This document shows, one piece after another, positions 24,395 through 33,636 of a stretch of 64,000 nucleotides of DNA. The stretch lies in assembly GCF_036226365.1 (NCBI RefSeq), contig NZ_CP108462.1:3762501-3826500 (forward strand). Direction: 5' to 3'. Position 1 is the stretch's first letter. Every line of letters starts with the position of its first letter. Made by a program: the position numbers and the translations under genes. The notes beneath the pieces were generated by a model that saw only the letters and a list, made by a program, of their open reading frames with translations, ran no database searches and was not told the origin of the DNA. The DNA comes from Streptomyces sp. NBC_01262 (GTDB taxonomy: Bacteria > Actinomycetota > Actinomycetes > Streptomycetales > Streptomycetaceae).

Positions 24395-25684
24395 ATGCCT
24401 TCCCGCGCCGCGCGCCGCCCTGCCCTGGTCCTGTCCGCCCTCGCGCTCGCCTGTGGCACCGCCCTGACCACCGCGCCCGCCGCGTACGCGAAGGCGTCCC
24501 CGAGCCCGAGTGCGACCCCGACCCCGCCCGCGCGGATGTCGACCGTCGGCGGCGCCCTGCTCGGCAGAAGCGGCACTCAGGCGAGCCTGCAGACCGGCGC
24601 GCCCGCCCTCCCGAAGAAGCTCACGGCCCGGTCGTGGATCATCTCCGACGCCGAGAGCGGCGAAGTGCTCGCCGCGCACAACGCGCACTGGAGGCTGGCC
24701 CCCGCCAGCACCCTCAAGATGCTCTTCGCGGACACCGTCCTGCCGAAGTTCGCCAGCACGCAGACGCACAAGGTCGTCACGTCCGACTTCGACGGGATAG
24801 GGGCGGGCAGCAGCCTCGTCGGCATCAAGGAAGGCCTCACCTACACCGTCAAGGACCTCTGGCTCGGGGTCTTCCTGCGCTCCGGCAACGACGCGGTCCA
24901 CGTGCTGTCCGCCATGAACGGCGGCGTCGACGAGACCGTGCAGGAGATGCAGCGCAAGGCCGAGGAGCTCCAGGCGGGCGACACCCACATCGTCTCCCCC
25001 GACGGCTACGACATGCCGGGCCAGACCTCGTCCGCGTACGACCTCTCGCTCTTCGCGCGTGCGGGCCTGCAGAACGCGGACTTCCGCGAGTACTGCTCGA
25101 CCGTGCGCTACGACTTCCCCGGTGAGTGGAAGACGACCAAGAAGAAGGGGAAGACGACGAAGACGCGGTCGACCTTCGAGATACAGAACACCGACCGCCT
25201 GCTCGCCGGTGACTACGACATCGACGCCTACCAGGGCCTCGCCGGTGTCAAGAACGGCTACACCAGCAAGGCCGGCAACACCTTCACCGGCGTCGCCCAG
25301 CGCGGCGACCGCACTCTCCTGGTCACCGTCATGCACCCGGACTCCGGCCACGACCTGGTCTACAAGGAAGCCGCCGCCCTCCTCGACTGGGGCTTCAAGG
25401 CGTCCGCCTCCGGCAAGGTCACCCCGGTCGGCAGCCTCGTCCCGTCCAAGTCCGCCCAGGCCGCGGCCTCCGCCTCGGCGGGCACCTCCGCCGCGGCGAC
25501 CGCCACCCCCTCGGCCGCCGCGGCCGCCGCCTCCGCCACCGCCGACTCCAGCAGCGGCGGCATGTGGACCGCCCTGGGGATCGCGGGCGGGTCGATGGTC
25601 GTGGTCGGCGGCATCACCTTCCTGGTGCGGCGGCGCTGGCCGCTTCCCCAGGGCCACCAGGACCCCCAGGAGCCCCGGGGCTGA
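24395..25684 (+). CDS. D-alanyl-D-alanine carboxypeptidase (peptidase S11)
   Basis: A 429-residue paralogue of the enzyme at 14703-15770, sharing STLK (Ser105-Lys108), RSGNDAVHVL and GVKNGYT. It differs by a longer N-terminal Ser/Pro/Thr region after a normal Sec signal (1-32), a Lys-rich insertion KTTKKKGKTTKTRS near the middle, and an Ala/Ser-rich stalk before the C-terminal membrane helix (about 392-414). ATG 24395 has no Shine-Dalgarno; TACGTT about 20 nt upstream suggests a near-leaderless transcript. Its last 71 bp overlap the end of the convergent YihY gene. Confidence 0.9.
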   Translation: MPSRAARRPALVLSALALACGTALTTAPAAYAKASPSPSATPTPPARMSTVGGALLGRSGTQASLQTGAPALPKKLTARSWIISDAESGEVLAAHNAHWRLAPASTLKMLFADTVLPKFASTQTHKVVTSDFDGIGAGSSLVGIKEGLTYTVKDLWLGVFLRSGNDAVHVLSAMNGGVDETVQEMQRKAEELQAGDTHIVSPDGYDMPGQTSSAYDLSLFARAGLQNADFREYCSTVRYDFPGEWKTTKKKGKTTKTRSTFEIQNTDRLLAGDYDIDAYQGLAGVKNGYTSKAGNTFTGVAQRGDRTLLVTVMHPDSGHDLVYKEAAALLDWGFKASASGKVTPVGSLVPSKSAQAAASASAGTSAAATATPSAAAAAASATADSSSGGMWTALGIAGGSMVVVGGITFLVRRRWPLPQGHQDPQEPRG

Positions 25685-26591
25685 CCTCCCCCGCGTCCCG
25701 CGCACGGCGGCGCTCGCGCTGCTGCTCGTACGACGGGATGCCGCCGACGTGCTGTGTCGCCGTCCAGGCGGCGCAGTACAGCAGCAGCTTCGCGATGAAG
25801 TTCATCCACAGCAGCAGCGCGATGGGCACCCCGAAGGCGCCGTACAGGCTCCTGGTGGCGACGCCCTGCATATAGCCGCTGAGCAGGGCCTTCAGCAGCT
25901 CGAAACCGACGGCGCCGATGAGCCCGGCGACCAGGACGGCCCGGCGCTCGGGGGTGACGCGGGGCAGCCAGGTCAGCATGTACGCCATGATCACCAGGTT
26001 GACGAGCACCGCGATGCAGAACCCGGCGACGGTGAGCAGGAACCGGCCGGGGCCGTGATGCGCAAGACCGATGTGGTCGGCCGCCCGGCCGACCGCCGCC
26101 GTGGCGAAGGCGGAGCAGCCGGCCGACAGCAGGGCCACACCGCCGAGGCCGATGAGGACCCCGGCGTCGGCCAGCTTGCGCTTGACGGGATTGCCGGGGT
26201 CGTCGTCCTTGGCCCAAACCGCGCGCAGGCAGTCCCGCAGCGAGCCGACCCAGCCGATGCCGGTGACCAGGAGCAGCGCACCGGCGATGACACCGACCGT
26301 GCCGGCGTTGGCGACGAGGCCGCTGATGTCGAGCTGGTCGGCGATGCCGGGGACCTGCTCGGCGAGCTTGTCCTCCAGGTCCTCGATCTGCGCCGGGGAC
26401 AGCAGCGCGGCGGCGACGGCCGCACCGACCGTGAGCAGCGGGAACAGCGCCACGAAGCTGGTGAAGGTGATCGCGGCCGCCAGCCGCGTCCAGTGCACGC
26501 TCTCCAGGTGCTCGTACGCGCGCCAGGCGTGGGTGCGCATCAGCCGGGCCAGCCAGGGGCCGATCACCGGGAGCCGAGTCAGCCAGTCCAT
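25614..26591 (-). CDS. YihY/virulence factor BrkB family membrane protein
   Basis: A 325-residue protein with six hydrophobic helices. WTRLAAAITFTSFVALFPLLTV at the first helix and the LLLWMNFIAKLLLYCAAWTA segment near the end are the family signature. The role is unsettled; members are now viewed as possible transporters, not the RNase BN once claimed. The C-terminal 50 residues are charged, then Gly/Pro-rich, and overlap the convergent carboxypeptidase gene. Confidence 0.85.
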   Translation of the reverse strand: MDWLTRLPVIGPWLARLMRTHAWRAYEHLESVHWTRLAAAITFTSFVALFPLLTVGAAVAAALLSPAQIEDLEDKLAEQVPGIADQLDISGLVANAGTVGVIAGALLLVTGIGWVGSLRDCLRAVWAKDDDPGNPVKRKLADAGVLIGLGGVALLSAGCSAFATAAVGRAADHIGLAHHGPGRFLLTVAGFCIAVLVNLVIMAYMLTWLPRVTPERRAVLVAGLIGAVGFELLKALLSGYMQGVATRSLYGAFGVPIALLLWMNFIAKLLLYCAAWTATQHVGGIPSYEQQRERRRARDAGEVSPGAPGGPGGPGEAASAAAPGR

Positions 26592-26662
26592 ACGCAGCGC
26601 CTACCCTCCGTCACGGAGTGCACTCTAAGTGCGGGCGATACGCGAACGAGGCCGCGACCGGC

Positions 26663-27256
26663 TTACGGCGCGGCGGCGTCCAGCGCGCCCGCACCCTGCT
26701 GGTGCGGCACGACCGGGCGGGCGCCACCGGCGGGCGCGGGCGACCCGAAGGCGTAGTCGCACAGCTTGCGCCAGACGCCGTCGTCGTCCTGCTCGTAGAG
26801 GGCGAAGCCGCCCGCGATCCAGGTGGCGGCGAAGTCGGCCAGGTGCAGCTGGGCCAGGTCCATCGCCTCCTCGGAGATGCCGTGGGCGACGGTGACATGC
26901 GGGTGGTACGGGAACAGCAGCTCGCGCCGGACGCTGCCGGAGCGGACCTGCTCCTGGAGCTCGGCGCACTCGCGCCCGCCCTCGGCCAGCTCGACGTAGA
27001 CCACCGGGGACAGCGGCCGGAAGGTCGCGGTGCCGTCCAGGCGCATCCGGAAGGCACGGCCGGCGGCGGCCACGGCGGCGAGGTGCTCGCGGAATTCCGG
27101 CAGCGATTCGGAGGCAACCTCCGTGGGGGGCAACAGCGTCACATGAGTAGGGATGCAGTGGGCCAGCGGATCGCCGAAGCCGGCGCGCCGCTGCTGGAGC
27201 AGGCTGCCGTAAGGCTCCGGGACCGCGATCGACACGCCGATCGTGCGGTTCCCCAC
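26663..27256 (-). CDS. 2'-5' RNA ligase family (2H phosphoesterase) protein
   Basis: A 197-residue protein with the two HxT motifs that define the 2H superfamily, HVTL (about residue 38) and HVTV (about 119), which together hydrolyse or ligate 2',3'-cyclic or 2'-5' phosphate bonds in RNA. GTG 27256 follows GGAAGGGG at about 8 nt. It lies downstream of trpS on the same strand, but the 130-bp gap with a palindrome suggests separate transcription. Biological substrate unknown. Confidence 0.82.
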   Translation of the reverse strand: MGNRTIGVSIAVPEPYGSLLQQRRAGFGDPLAHCIPTHVTLLPPTEVASESLPEFREHLAAVAAAGRAFRMRLDGTATFRPLSPVVYVELAEGGRECAELQEQVRSGSVRRELLFPYHPHVTVAHGISEEAMDLAQLHLADFAATWIAGGFALYEQDDDGVWRKLCDYAFGSPAPAGGARPVVPHQQGAGALDAAAP

Positions 27257-27357
27257 GTGTTCACCCCTTCCCCGGGTCATGGCAATGAGCTGTAGGCCAG
27301 CTGCAAGTGTGCCGCCCGCGCAGCCCGAAACGCGAGCGGTCGTACGTCACACATGTC

Positions 27358-27373
27358 CGGGACGTACGTCCCG
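27358..27373. repeat. 16-bp perfect palindrome after trpS
   Basis: CGGGACGTACGTCCCG lies 13 bp past the trpS stop on the leftward strand. It could be a compact terminator hairpin with loop GTAC or an operator for the 2H phosphoesterase gene. Confidence 0.4.
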
Positions 27374-27385
27374 TGCCGTGATCGC

Positions 27386-28399
27386 TCAGTGCTTGGCGGG
27401 CAGCAGGCCGATCCGGTCGTAGGCGGCGGCCAGCGTCTCGGCGGCCACCGCTCTGGCCTTCTCGGCGCCCTTGGCCAGCACGGAGTCCAGTGTCTCCGGG
27501 TCGCCCAGGTACTCCTGGGTGCGCTCGCGGAAGGGTGTGACCCAGTCCACGTACACCTCCGCGAGGTCGGTCTTCAGCGCACCGTAGCCCTTGCCCTCGT
27601 ACTTCTGTTCCAGTTCCGGGATTCCGGCGCCGGTGAGGGTGGCGTAGATGGTGAGCAGGTTGCTGACGCCCGGCTTCTCCTTCTCGTCGAAGCGGACCAC
27701 GGTGTCGGTGTCGGTGACCGCGCTCCTGATCTTCTTCGCGGAGGCCTTCGGCTCGTCGAGCAGGTTGATCAGGCCCTTGGGCGAGGGCGCCGACTTGCTC
27801 ATCTTGGCGGCCGGGTCCTGCAGGTCGTAGATCTTCGCCGTCTCCTTGACGATGTACGGAGCGGGGACGGTGAAGGTCTCGCCGAAGCGGCCGTTGAAGC
27901 GCTCGGCGAGGTCGCGGGTCAGCTCGATGTGCTGGCGCTGGTCCTCGCCGACCGGGACGGCGTTCGCCTGGTAGAGCAGGATGTCGGCGACCTGCAGGAT
28001 CGGATACGTGAAGAGGCCGACCGTGGACCGGTCCGCGCCCTGCTTGGAGGACTTGTCCTTGAACTGCGTCATGCGGGAGGCCTCGCCGAAGCCGGTGAGG
28101 CAGTTCATCACCCAGCCGAGCTGGGCGTGCTCCGGCACATGGCTCTGCACGAACAGCGTGCAGCGTTCCGGGTCCAGCCCGGCGGCGAGGAGCTGGGCGG
28201 CGGCGAGCCGGGTGTTGGCGCGCAGCTCCGCCGGATCCTGCGGGACGGTGATCGCGTGCAGGTCCACGACCATGTAAAACGCGTCGTGGGACTCCTGCAG
28301 CGCCACCCACTGCCGGACCGCGCCCAGGTAGTTGCCGAGATGGAACGAACCTGCGGTGGGCTGGATGCCGGAGAGCACACGGGGACGATCGAAGGCCAT
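27386..28399 (-). CDS. trpS: Tryptophanyl-tRNA synthetase
   Basis: A 337-residue class I aminoacyl-tRNA synthetase that charges tRNA-Trp. It has the HIGH-type motif in TAGSFHLGNYLGA (about 13-25) and the KMSKSAPSPKG signature loop. Length fits bacterial TrpRS. The start at 28399 matches the family; an in-frame ATG at 28408 would add MNA. It lies 57 bp downstream of glyA on the same strand, so the two may share a transcript. Confidence 0.95.
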   Translation of the reverse strand: MAFDRPRVLSGIQPTAGSFHLGNYLGAVRQWVALQESHDAFYMVVDLHAITVPQDPAELRANTRLAAAQLLAAGLDPERCTLFVQSHVPEHAQLGWVMNCLTGFGEASRMTQFKDKSSKQGADRSTVGLFTYPILQVADILLYQANAVPVGEDQRQHIELTRDLAERFNGRFGETFTVPAPYIVKETAKIYDLQDPAAKMSKSAPSPKGLINLLDEPKASAKKIRSAVTDTDTVVRFDEKEKPGVSNLLTIYATLTGAGIPELEQKYEGKGYGALKTDLAEVYVDWVTPFRERTQEYLGDPETLDSVLAKGAEKARAVAAETLAAAYDRIGLLPAKH

Positions 28400-28455
28400 G
28401 GCATTCATTGTCTCAGGTTCCGCGTGCTGCTCCGGCATCCATACCGCGCGCGTGG

Positions 28456-29916
28456 TCAGCTCAGGTCGATGCCCGGGTAGAGCGGGAAGCCGGACAGCAG
28501 GTCGGCGGCGCGCTTGGCGATCTGTTCGGCGACGGCCGGGTCCAGCACGTGCTGGGCCTTGGACGGCTTGCCGCTGGCGGCCGTGGCGGGGGTGGTGGCG
28601 GCGAGGACGGTGTCGATGAGGCCGGCGATCTCGTCCATCTCGGCGGTCCCGAGGCCGCGCGTGGTGAGGGCGGGCGTGCCGATGCGGATACCGGAGGTGT
28701 ACCAGGCGCCGTTGGGGTCCTGGGGGACGGAGTTGCGGTTGGTGACGATGCCGGAGTCCAGGAGCGCGGTCTCGGCCTGCCGGCCGGTGAGGCCGTACGA
28801 GGCGGCGACATCGGCGAGGACCAGGTGGTTGTCGGTGCCGCCGGTGACCAGCTTGGCGCCACGGGTCAGCAGGCCCTCGGCGAGGGCGTTCGCGTTGGCG
28901 ACGATGCGCCGGGCGTAGTCCTGGAAGTCCGGCTGCCGGGCCTCGGCGAGGGCCACGGCCTTGGCGGCCATGACGTGCGGCAGGGGACCGCCGAGCACCA
29001 TGGGGCAGCCCCGGTCCACGTGCTCGGCCAGCTCCTCCTGGCACAGGACGAGCCCGCCACGCGGACCGCGCAGCGACTTGTGGGTGGTGCTGGTGACGAT
29101 CTGGGCGTGCGGCACCGGGTCGAAGTCGCCGGTGAGGACCTTGCCGGCGACCAGGCCCGCGAAGTGCGCCATGTCGACCATGAGGGTGGCGTCCACCTCG
29201 TCGGCGATCTCGCGCATGATGCGGAAGTTGACCAGGCGGGGGTAGGCGGAGTACCCGGCCACGATGATGAGGGGACGGAACTCACGGGCCTGCGCGCGCA
29301 GCGCGTCGTAGTCGATGAGGCCGGTCGCCGGGTCGGTGCCGTAGCTGCGCTGGTCGAACATCTTGCCCGAGATGTTGGGCCGGAAGCCGTGGGTGAGGTG
29401 ACCGCCCGCGTCCAGCGACATGCCCAGCATCCGCTGGTTGTTGAACTCGGCGCGCAGCTGCGCCCAGTCCCGCTCGCTCATCTCGTTGACCTGCCGGACC
29501 CCGGCGCGCTTGAGGGCCGGGCTCTCCACCCGCTGGGAGAGCACGGCCCAGAAGGCCACCAGGTTGGCGTCGATGCCGGAGTGCGGCTGTACGTAGGCGT
29601 GTTCGGCCCCGAACAGGGCCTTGGCGTGCTCGGCGGCGAGCGACTCGACGGTGTCGACATTGCGGCAGCCGGCGTAGAAGCGACGGCCGACGGTGCCCTC
29701 GGCGTACTTGTCGCTGAACCAGTTGCCCATGGCCAGCAGCGTCGCCGGGGAGGCGTAGTTCTCGCTGGCGATCAGCTTCAGGGAGGCCCGCTGGTCCTCG
29801 AGCTCCTGGCCGATGGCGTCCGCCACCCGGGGCTCGACGGCCCGGATCACGTCCAGGGCGTTGCGGTAGGCGACGGTTTCGCTCGTGGGCGTGGGTGTGG
29901 GCGCGTTCGTGGGCAT
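28456..29916 (-). CDS. glyA: Serine hydroxymethyltransferase
   Basis: A 486-residue PLP enzyme converting serine and tetrahydrofolate to glycine and 5,10-methylene-THF, the main entry to one-carbon metabolism. STTHKSLRGPRGG holds the PLP-binding lysine, and ENYASP, HSGIDANL and the Asp/His pocket are present. ATG 29916 follows GAGGAG by 7 nt. It is longer than E. coli GlyA and carries an insertion around SPALKRAGVRQVNEMSERDW, as in the longer actinobacterial form. folD, which uses its product, is in the same window at 37081-37947. Confidence 0.93.
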   Translation of the reverse strand: MPTNAPTPTPTSETVAYRNALDVIRAVEPRVADAIGQELEDQRASLKLIASENYASPATLLAMGNWFSDKYAEGTVGRRFYAGCRNVDTVESLAAEHAKALFGAEHAYVQPHSGIDANLVAFWAVLSQRVESPALKRAGVRQVNEMSERDWAQLRAEFNNQRMLGMSLDAGGHLTHGFRPNISGKMFDQRSYGTDPATGLIDYDALRAQAREFRPLIIVAGYSAYPRLVNFRIMREIADEVDATLMVDMAHFAGLVAGKVLTGDFDPVPHAQIVTSTTHKSLRGPRGGLVLCQEELAEHVDRGCPMVLGGPLPHVMAAKAVALAEARQPDFQDYARRIVANANALAEGLLTRGAKLVTGGTDNHLVLADVAASYGLTGRQAETALLDSGIVTNRNSVPQDPNGAWYTSGIRIGTPALTTRGLGTAEMDEIAGLIDTVLAATTPATAASGKPSKAQHVLDPAVAEQIAKRAADLLSGFPLYPGIDLS

Positions 29917-30122
29917 GCTGGGCTCCTCGTCATCGGCGGGACGGCCCAGGCGCACGGCACTACGTACTGAGCCGCTCCCCGATGGTCGGTCCCATCCCAG
30001 CGCGCCAGTCACGGCTCACGGCGAGTTTATCAAGCGGGCCGAGTGCGAGCGACGATAGAACTGGGCACCACGCGGCCCGTGAGCCGCGGACTCCTGACGT
30101 ACCCCGAACGGAGAACACGCAC
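29917..30122. promoter_or_regulatory. Divergent glyA/rocD control region
   Basis: 206 bp with promoters expected in both directions. AT-richer patches stand out: TAAACT on the minus strand (30023-30028) and TAGAAC on the plus strand (30055-30060) are possible -10 elements, but their -35 partners are poor. I see no riboswitch motif. Confidence 0.35.
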
Positions 30123-31328
30123 GTGACGACCGCCGACCGGCATATCGCCGCAGCAGAAGCGCACAGCGCGCACAACTACCACCCGCTCCCGGTCGTCGTC
30201 GCCTCCGCCGACGGGGCGTGGATGACGGACGTCGAGGGCCGCCGGTACCTCGACATGCTCGCCGGGTACTCGGCGCTCAACTTCGGCCACCGCAACCGGC
30301 GGCTGATCGACGCCGCGAAGGCCCAGCTCGACCGGGTCACGCTGACCTCGCGGGCCTTCCACCACGACCGCTTCGCGGAGTTCTGCACGGAGCTGGCCGC
30401 GCTCTGCGGCATGGAGATGGTGCTGCCCATGAACACCGGGGCGGAGGCCGTGGAGACCGCCGTGAAGACGGCCCGCAAATGGGGCTACCGGGTCAAGGGC
30501 GTGCCCGACGGCCAGGCGAGGATCGTCGTGGCCGCCGACAACTTCCACGGCCGGACGACCACGATCATCAGCTTCTCCACCGACCCCGAGGCACGCGCGG
30601 ACTTCGGCCCGTACACCCCCGGGTTCGAGATCGTCCCGTACGGGGACCTCGCGGCCATGGAGGCCGCGGTCGACGACCGCACCGTGGCCGTCCTCATCGA
30701 GCCCATCCAGGGCGAGGCCGGCGTCCTCGTCCCCCCGCCCGGCTACCTGGCGGGGGTCAGGGCGCTCACCGCGCGGCGCGGCGTGCTCTTCATCGCGGAC
30801 GAGATCCAGTCCGGGCTCGGCCGCACCGGACGGACCTTCGCGTGCGAGCACGAGGGCGTGGTCCCGGACATGTACGTGCTGGGCAAGGCCCTGGGCGGCG
30901 GCGTCGTACCGGTGTCGGCCGTCGTCTCCTCGGCCGAGGTGCTGGGCGTCTACCGGCCCGGCGAGCACGGTTCCACGTTCGGCGGGAATCCGCTGGCCTG
31001 CGCCGTTGCGCTGGAGGTCATCGCCATGCTGCGCACCGGCGAGTACCAGCAGCGCGCGACCGAGCTCGGCGACCACCTCCACCACGAACTGGGCCTGCTC
31101 ACCGGCAGCGGCGCCGTCACCGCCGTGCGCGGGCGCGGCCTGTGGGCCGGGGTCGACATCGCCCCCGGCCACGGCACCGGGCGCGAGGTGTCCGAACAGC
31201 TGATGGAGCGGCGGGTCCTGGTCAAGGACACGCACGGCTCGACGATCCGCATCGCGCCGCCGCTCGTGATCTCCAAGGACGACCTGGACTGGGGGCTCGA
31301 CCAGCTACGGGCGGTACTCGCGAGCTAG
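30123..31328 (+). CDS. rocD: Ornithine aminotransferase
   Basis: A 401-residue class III PLP aminotransferase converting ornithine and 2-oxoglutarate to glutamate-5-semialdehyde and glutamate. MNTGAEAVETAVKTARKWGY, IIEPIQGEAG-type (IEPIQGEAGVLVPP), IADEIQSGLGRTG and the PLP lysine in LGKALGGGVVPVSA are all diagnostic of RocD within the class. GTG 30123 has ACGGAGA upstream. It is monocistronic, followed by hairpins. Confidence 0.9.
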   Translation: MTTADRHIAAAEAHSAHNYHPLPVVVASADGAWMTDVEGRRYLDMLAGYSALNFGHRNRRLIDAAKAQLDRVTLTSRAFHHDRFAEFCTELAALCGMEMVLPMNTGAEAVETAVKTARKWGYRVKGVPDGQARIVVAADNFHGRTTTIISFSTDPEARADFGPYTPGFEIVPYGDLAAMEAAVDDRTVAVLIEPIQGEAGVLVPPPGYLAGVRALTARRGVLFIADEIQSGLGRTGRTFACEHEGVVPDMYVLGKALGGGVVPVSAVVSSAEVLGVYRPGEHGSTFGGNPLACAVALEVIAMLRTGEYQQRATELGDHLHHELGLLTGSGAVTAVRGRGLWAGVDIAPGHGTGREVSEQLMERRVLVKDTHGSTIRIAPPLVISKDDLDWGLDQLRAVLAS

Positions 31329-31355
31329 CGCCCGGCCGGGAACGTTAGCCGGGTT

Positions 31356-31379
31356 GCGCAGCCCGCCGGCTGCGCTTTG
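31356..31379 (+). terminator. Terminator after rocD
   Basis: GCGCAGCC-CGCC-GGCTGCGC (31356-31375), perfect 8-bp stem, followed by TTTGT. Confidence 0.75.
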
Positions 31380-31402
31380 TCCTCAATCGCCGGACGGGCT
31401 GA
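31380..31402 (+). repeat. Dispersed streptomycete intergenic repeat
   Basis: CCTCAATCGCCGGACGGGCT is a short sequence that I recall as very common between Streptomyces genes. It follows the rocD terminator directly. Confidence 0.5.
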
Positions 31403-31435
31403 ATAGGGTGGCCGGGCCCGCCCGTAACTGCTGCG

Positions 31436-31466
31436 GCACCCCGCCCGGACGTGCTGGGCGGGGTGC
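31436..31466 (-). terminator. Terminator after mdh
   Basis: Perfect 11-bp stem GCACCCCGCCC / GGGCGGGGTGC with a 9-nt loop, 27 bp past the mdh stop. No T-tract is present. Confidence 0.65.
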
Positions 31467-31493
31467 TCGCGGTCAGCTGGTGGAGCCGGTGGC

Positions 31494-32483
31494 TCAGATC
31501 AGGCCGAGCTCGCGGACCGCCGCGCGCTCCTCTTCGAGCTCCTGGACGGAGGCGTCGATGCGGGCGCGGGAGAAGTCGTTGACGTCCAGGCCCTGGACGA
31601 TCTCGAACTTGCCGTCCTTGGCGGTGACGGGGAAGGAGGAGATGAGGCCCTCCGGGACGCCGTAGGAGCCGTCGGAGACGACGCCGGCGGAGGTCCAGTC
31701 GCCGTCGGCGGTGCCGTTGGTCCAGGTGAAGACGTGGTCGATGGCGGCGTTGGCGGCGGAGGCGGCCGAGGAGGCGCCACGGGCGGCGATGATCGCGGCG
31801 CCGCGCTTGGCGACGGTCGGGATGAAGTCCTCGGCGAGCCACTTCTCGTCGTTGACGACCTCGGCGGCGTTCTTGCCGGCGACCTCGGCGTGGAAGATGT
31901 CGGGGTACTGCGTCGCGGAGTGGTTGCCCCAGATGGTGAGGCGGCGGATCTCGCTCACCGGCACGCCGGTCTTCTTCGAGAGCTGCGAGATCGCGCGGTT
32001 GTGGTCCAGGCGGGTCATCGCGGTGAAGCGCTCGGCCGGCACGTCGGGGGCCGAGGCCTGCGCGATCAGCGCGTTGGTGTTGGCCGGGTTGCCGACGACC
32101 AGCACGCGGATGTCGTCCGCCGCGTTGTCGTTGATGGCCTTGCCCTGCGGGCCGAAGATGCCGCCGTTGGCCGACAGCAGGTCGCCGCGCTCCATGCCGG
32201 CGGTGCGCGGGCGGGCGCCTACGAGGAGGGCCACGTTCGCGCCGTCGAAGGCCACGTTCGGGTCGTCGCTGATGTCGATGCCCTGGAGCAGCGGGAACGC
32301 GCAGTCGTCCAGCTCCATCGCGGTGCCCTCGGCGGCCTTGAGGGCCGGGGTGATCTCCAGAAGACGGAGCTTCACCGGCACGTCCGCGCCGAGGAGGTGG
32401 CCCGAAGCGATACGGAAGAGCAGCGCGTAGCCGATCTGGCCTGCCGCTCCGGTGACGGTGACGTTGACGGGGGTGCGAGTCAT
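31494..32483 (-). CDS. mdh: Malate dehydrogenase
   Basis: A 329-residue NAD-dependent enzyme oxidising malate to oxaloacetate. VTVTGAAGQIGYALLFRIAS is the Rossmann loop, LVGARPRTAGMERGDLL the substrate loop with its arginines, VVGNPANTNALIA the NAD contact, and IWGNHSATQYPD holds the catalytic His. ATG 32483 follows GGAGAAGG. Single gene; it joins sdh and sucCD as a TCA-cycle gene of this window. Confidence 0.96.
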   Translation of the reverse strand: MTRTPVNVTVTGAAGQIGYALLFRIASGHLLGADVPVKLRLLEITPALKAAEGTAMELDDCAFPLLQGIDISDDPNVAFDGANVALLVGARPRTAGMERGDLLSANGGIFGPQGKAINDNAADDIRVLVVGNPANTNALIAQASAPDVPAERFTAMTRLDHNRAISQLSKKTGVPVSEIRRLTIWGNHSATQYPDIFHAEVAGKNAAEVVNDEKWLAEDFIPTVAKRGAAIIAARGASSAASAANAAIDHVFTWTNGTADGDWTSAGVVSDGSYGVPEGLISSFPVTAKDGKFEIVQGLDVNDFSRARIDASVQELEEERAAVRELGLI

Positions 32484-32649
32484 TGCCTTCTCCTGGCCTT
32501 CTCCTGCTGGAACCCTGGCCGCCCCGGCAGCGTCCCTGCCCCGGGAACGTGGATCTCTCGGCATCAAGAGACCCACGCCAGGCTATACCCGGCCGCCATG
32601 CCCCGACGCCCCGACTCCGTGTGGCCCCGGCCACTTCACGTACCCGGCT

Positions 32650-33549
32650 TCACGTACCCGGCGGCGTACAGCCCTGCGCCCCCGTGGCCAGCGTGGCACA
32701 GGCCTTCGCCCGGCCCGGCGCGGAGACGGCGAGCATCGGGGTGTAGGCGGCCGTGTCCTGGCCGATGACGGTCCGCTGGGTCGCGGCGCCGTCGGTGACG
32801 GTGACCGTGTCGCCGGAGGCGGCGGCGGAGATACGGGCCCAGACCGCGCCGCAGGTGCGGCTGTAGCGCATTTCGACGTACGTGCCGCCGACCCACGTGG
32901 CGGCGGCCGTACGCGCGTACTTGCCGCCGCAGCCCATGGCTTCGGGGTCCTGACCGGTGCAGCGGGCGCCGCCGCACTTCACGCCGGACGGGAGGTCGCC
33001 CTGGGCCTGGAGGGACGGCGAGGAGGAGGAAGGCGAGGGCGAGGAGGACCCGCCTGCGGCCCGCTGGGGGGACGAGCCGCGGTCGCCGAGCAGCAGCGTG
33101 CCGCCGACGACGGCGAGTACGACGGCCAGCACGCCTGCGACGAAGAGCAGGGCCCGGCGGCCACGGCCGGAGGGCGCCCGAGCGGGGCGGCCGAGATCCG
33201 GCGCCGGGCCGAACTCGCCCAGCGCGGCGCGTGCTTCGGCGACGAGGTGGGACTGGATCGTGGTGTCGTGGCGGCCCTCGGCGCGGGTCCAGGCGCGCTC
33301 GGTGAGCTCCCACATCGTGGTGAGGTGGCCGGGCTCGGTGCCGGTGACCTCGGCGAGCGCTACGACAGCGTACTTGGGCGGCAGGAGCCTGCCGTTGAGA
33401 TAGCGCTCCCAGGAACTGCGGCTGTAGCCGGTCGCGTCGGCGAGCGTCGCGATGCTCACCCCACTGCGCTCGATCCGCCGCCGCATCAGGGCGGCGAACT
33501 CCCTGACCTGCGGGTCCAGATCATCCCCGAGCGCCCGCCAACGGGCCAT
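32650..33549 (-). CDS. Transmembrane XRE-family regulator with DUF2690 domain
   Basis: A 299-residue protein with an N-terminal XRE helix-turn-helix (about 15-70: SGVSIATLADATGYSRSSWERYLNG), one membrane helix (about 130-154), a Ser/Pro-rich stalk (PSPSSSSPS) and an exterior DUF2690 domain (about 185-295) with a Cys pattern around CGGARCTGQDPEAMGC. The layout suggests that an extracytoplasmic cue is passed to a DNA-binding domain inside. It is paralogous at the N-terminus to the gene at 33637-34437. Confidence 0.82.
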   Translation of the reverse strand: MARWRALGDDLDPQVREFAALMRRRIERSGVSIATLADATGYSRSSWERYLNGRLLPPKYAVVALAEVTGTEPGHLTTMWELTERAWTRAEGRHDTTIQSHLVAEARAALGEFGPAPDLGRPARAPSGRGRRALLFVAGVLAVVLAVVGGTLLLGDRGSSPQRAAGGSSSPSPSSSSPSLQAQGDLPSGVKCGGARCTGQDPEAMGCGGKYARTAAATWVGGTYVEMRYSRTCGAVWARISAAASGDTVTVTDGAATQRTVIGQDTAAYTPMLAVSAPGRAKACATLATGAQGCTPPGT

Positions 33550-33636
33550 TGCACCCCTCCCGCCCCCGGTGCCACGAATGGTGCCTTATGACTACCCAGA
33601 GGGATGCCCGGGGAACGGCCCGCGGTTCCCCGGGCC

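Noticed and set aside
29917..30122. Possible glycine or THF riboswitch before glyA
   Set aside because: None of the conserved blocks of those classes is visible in the short divergent region.
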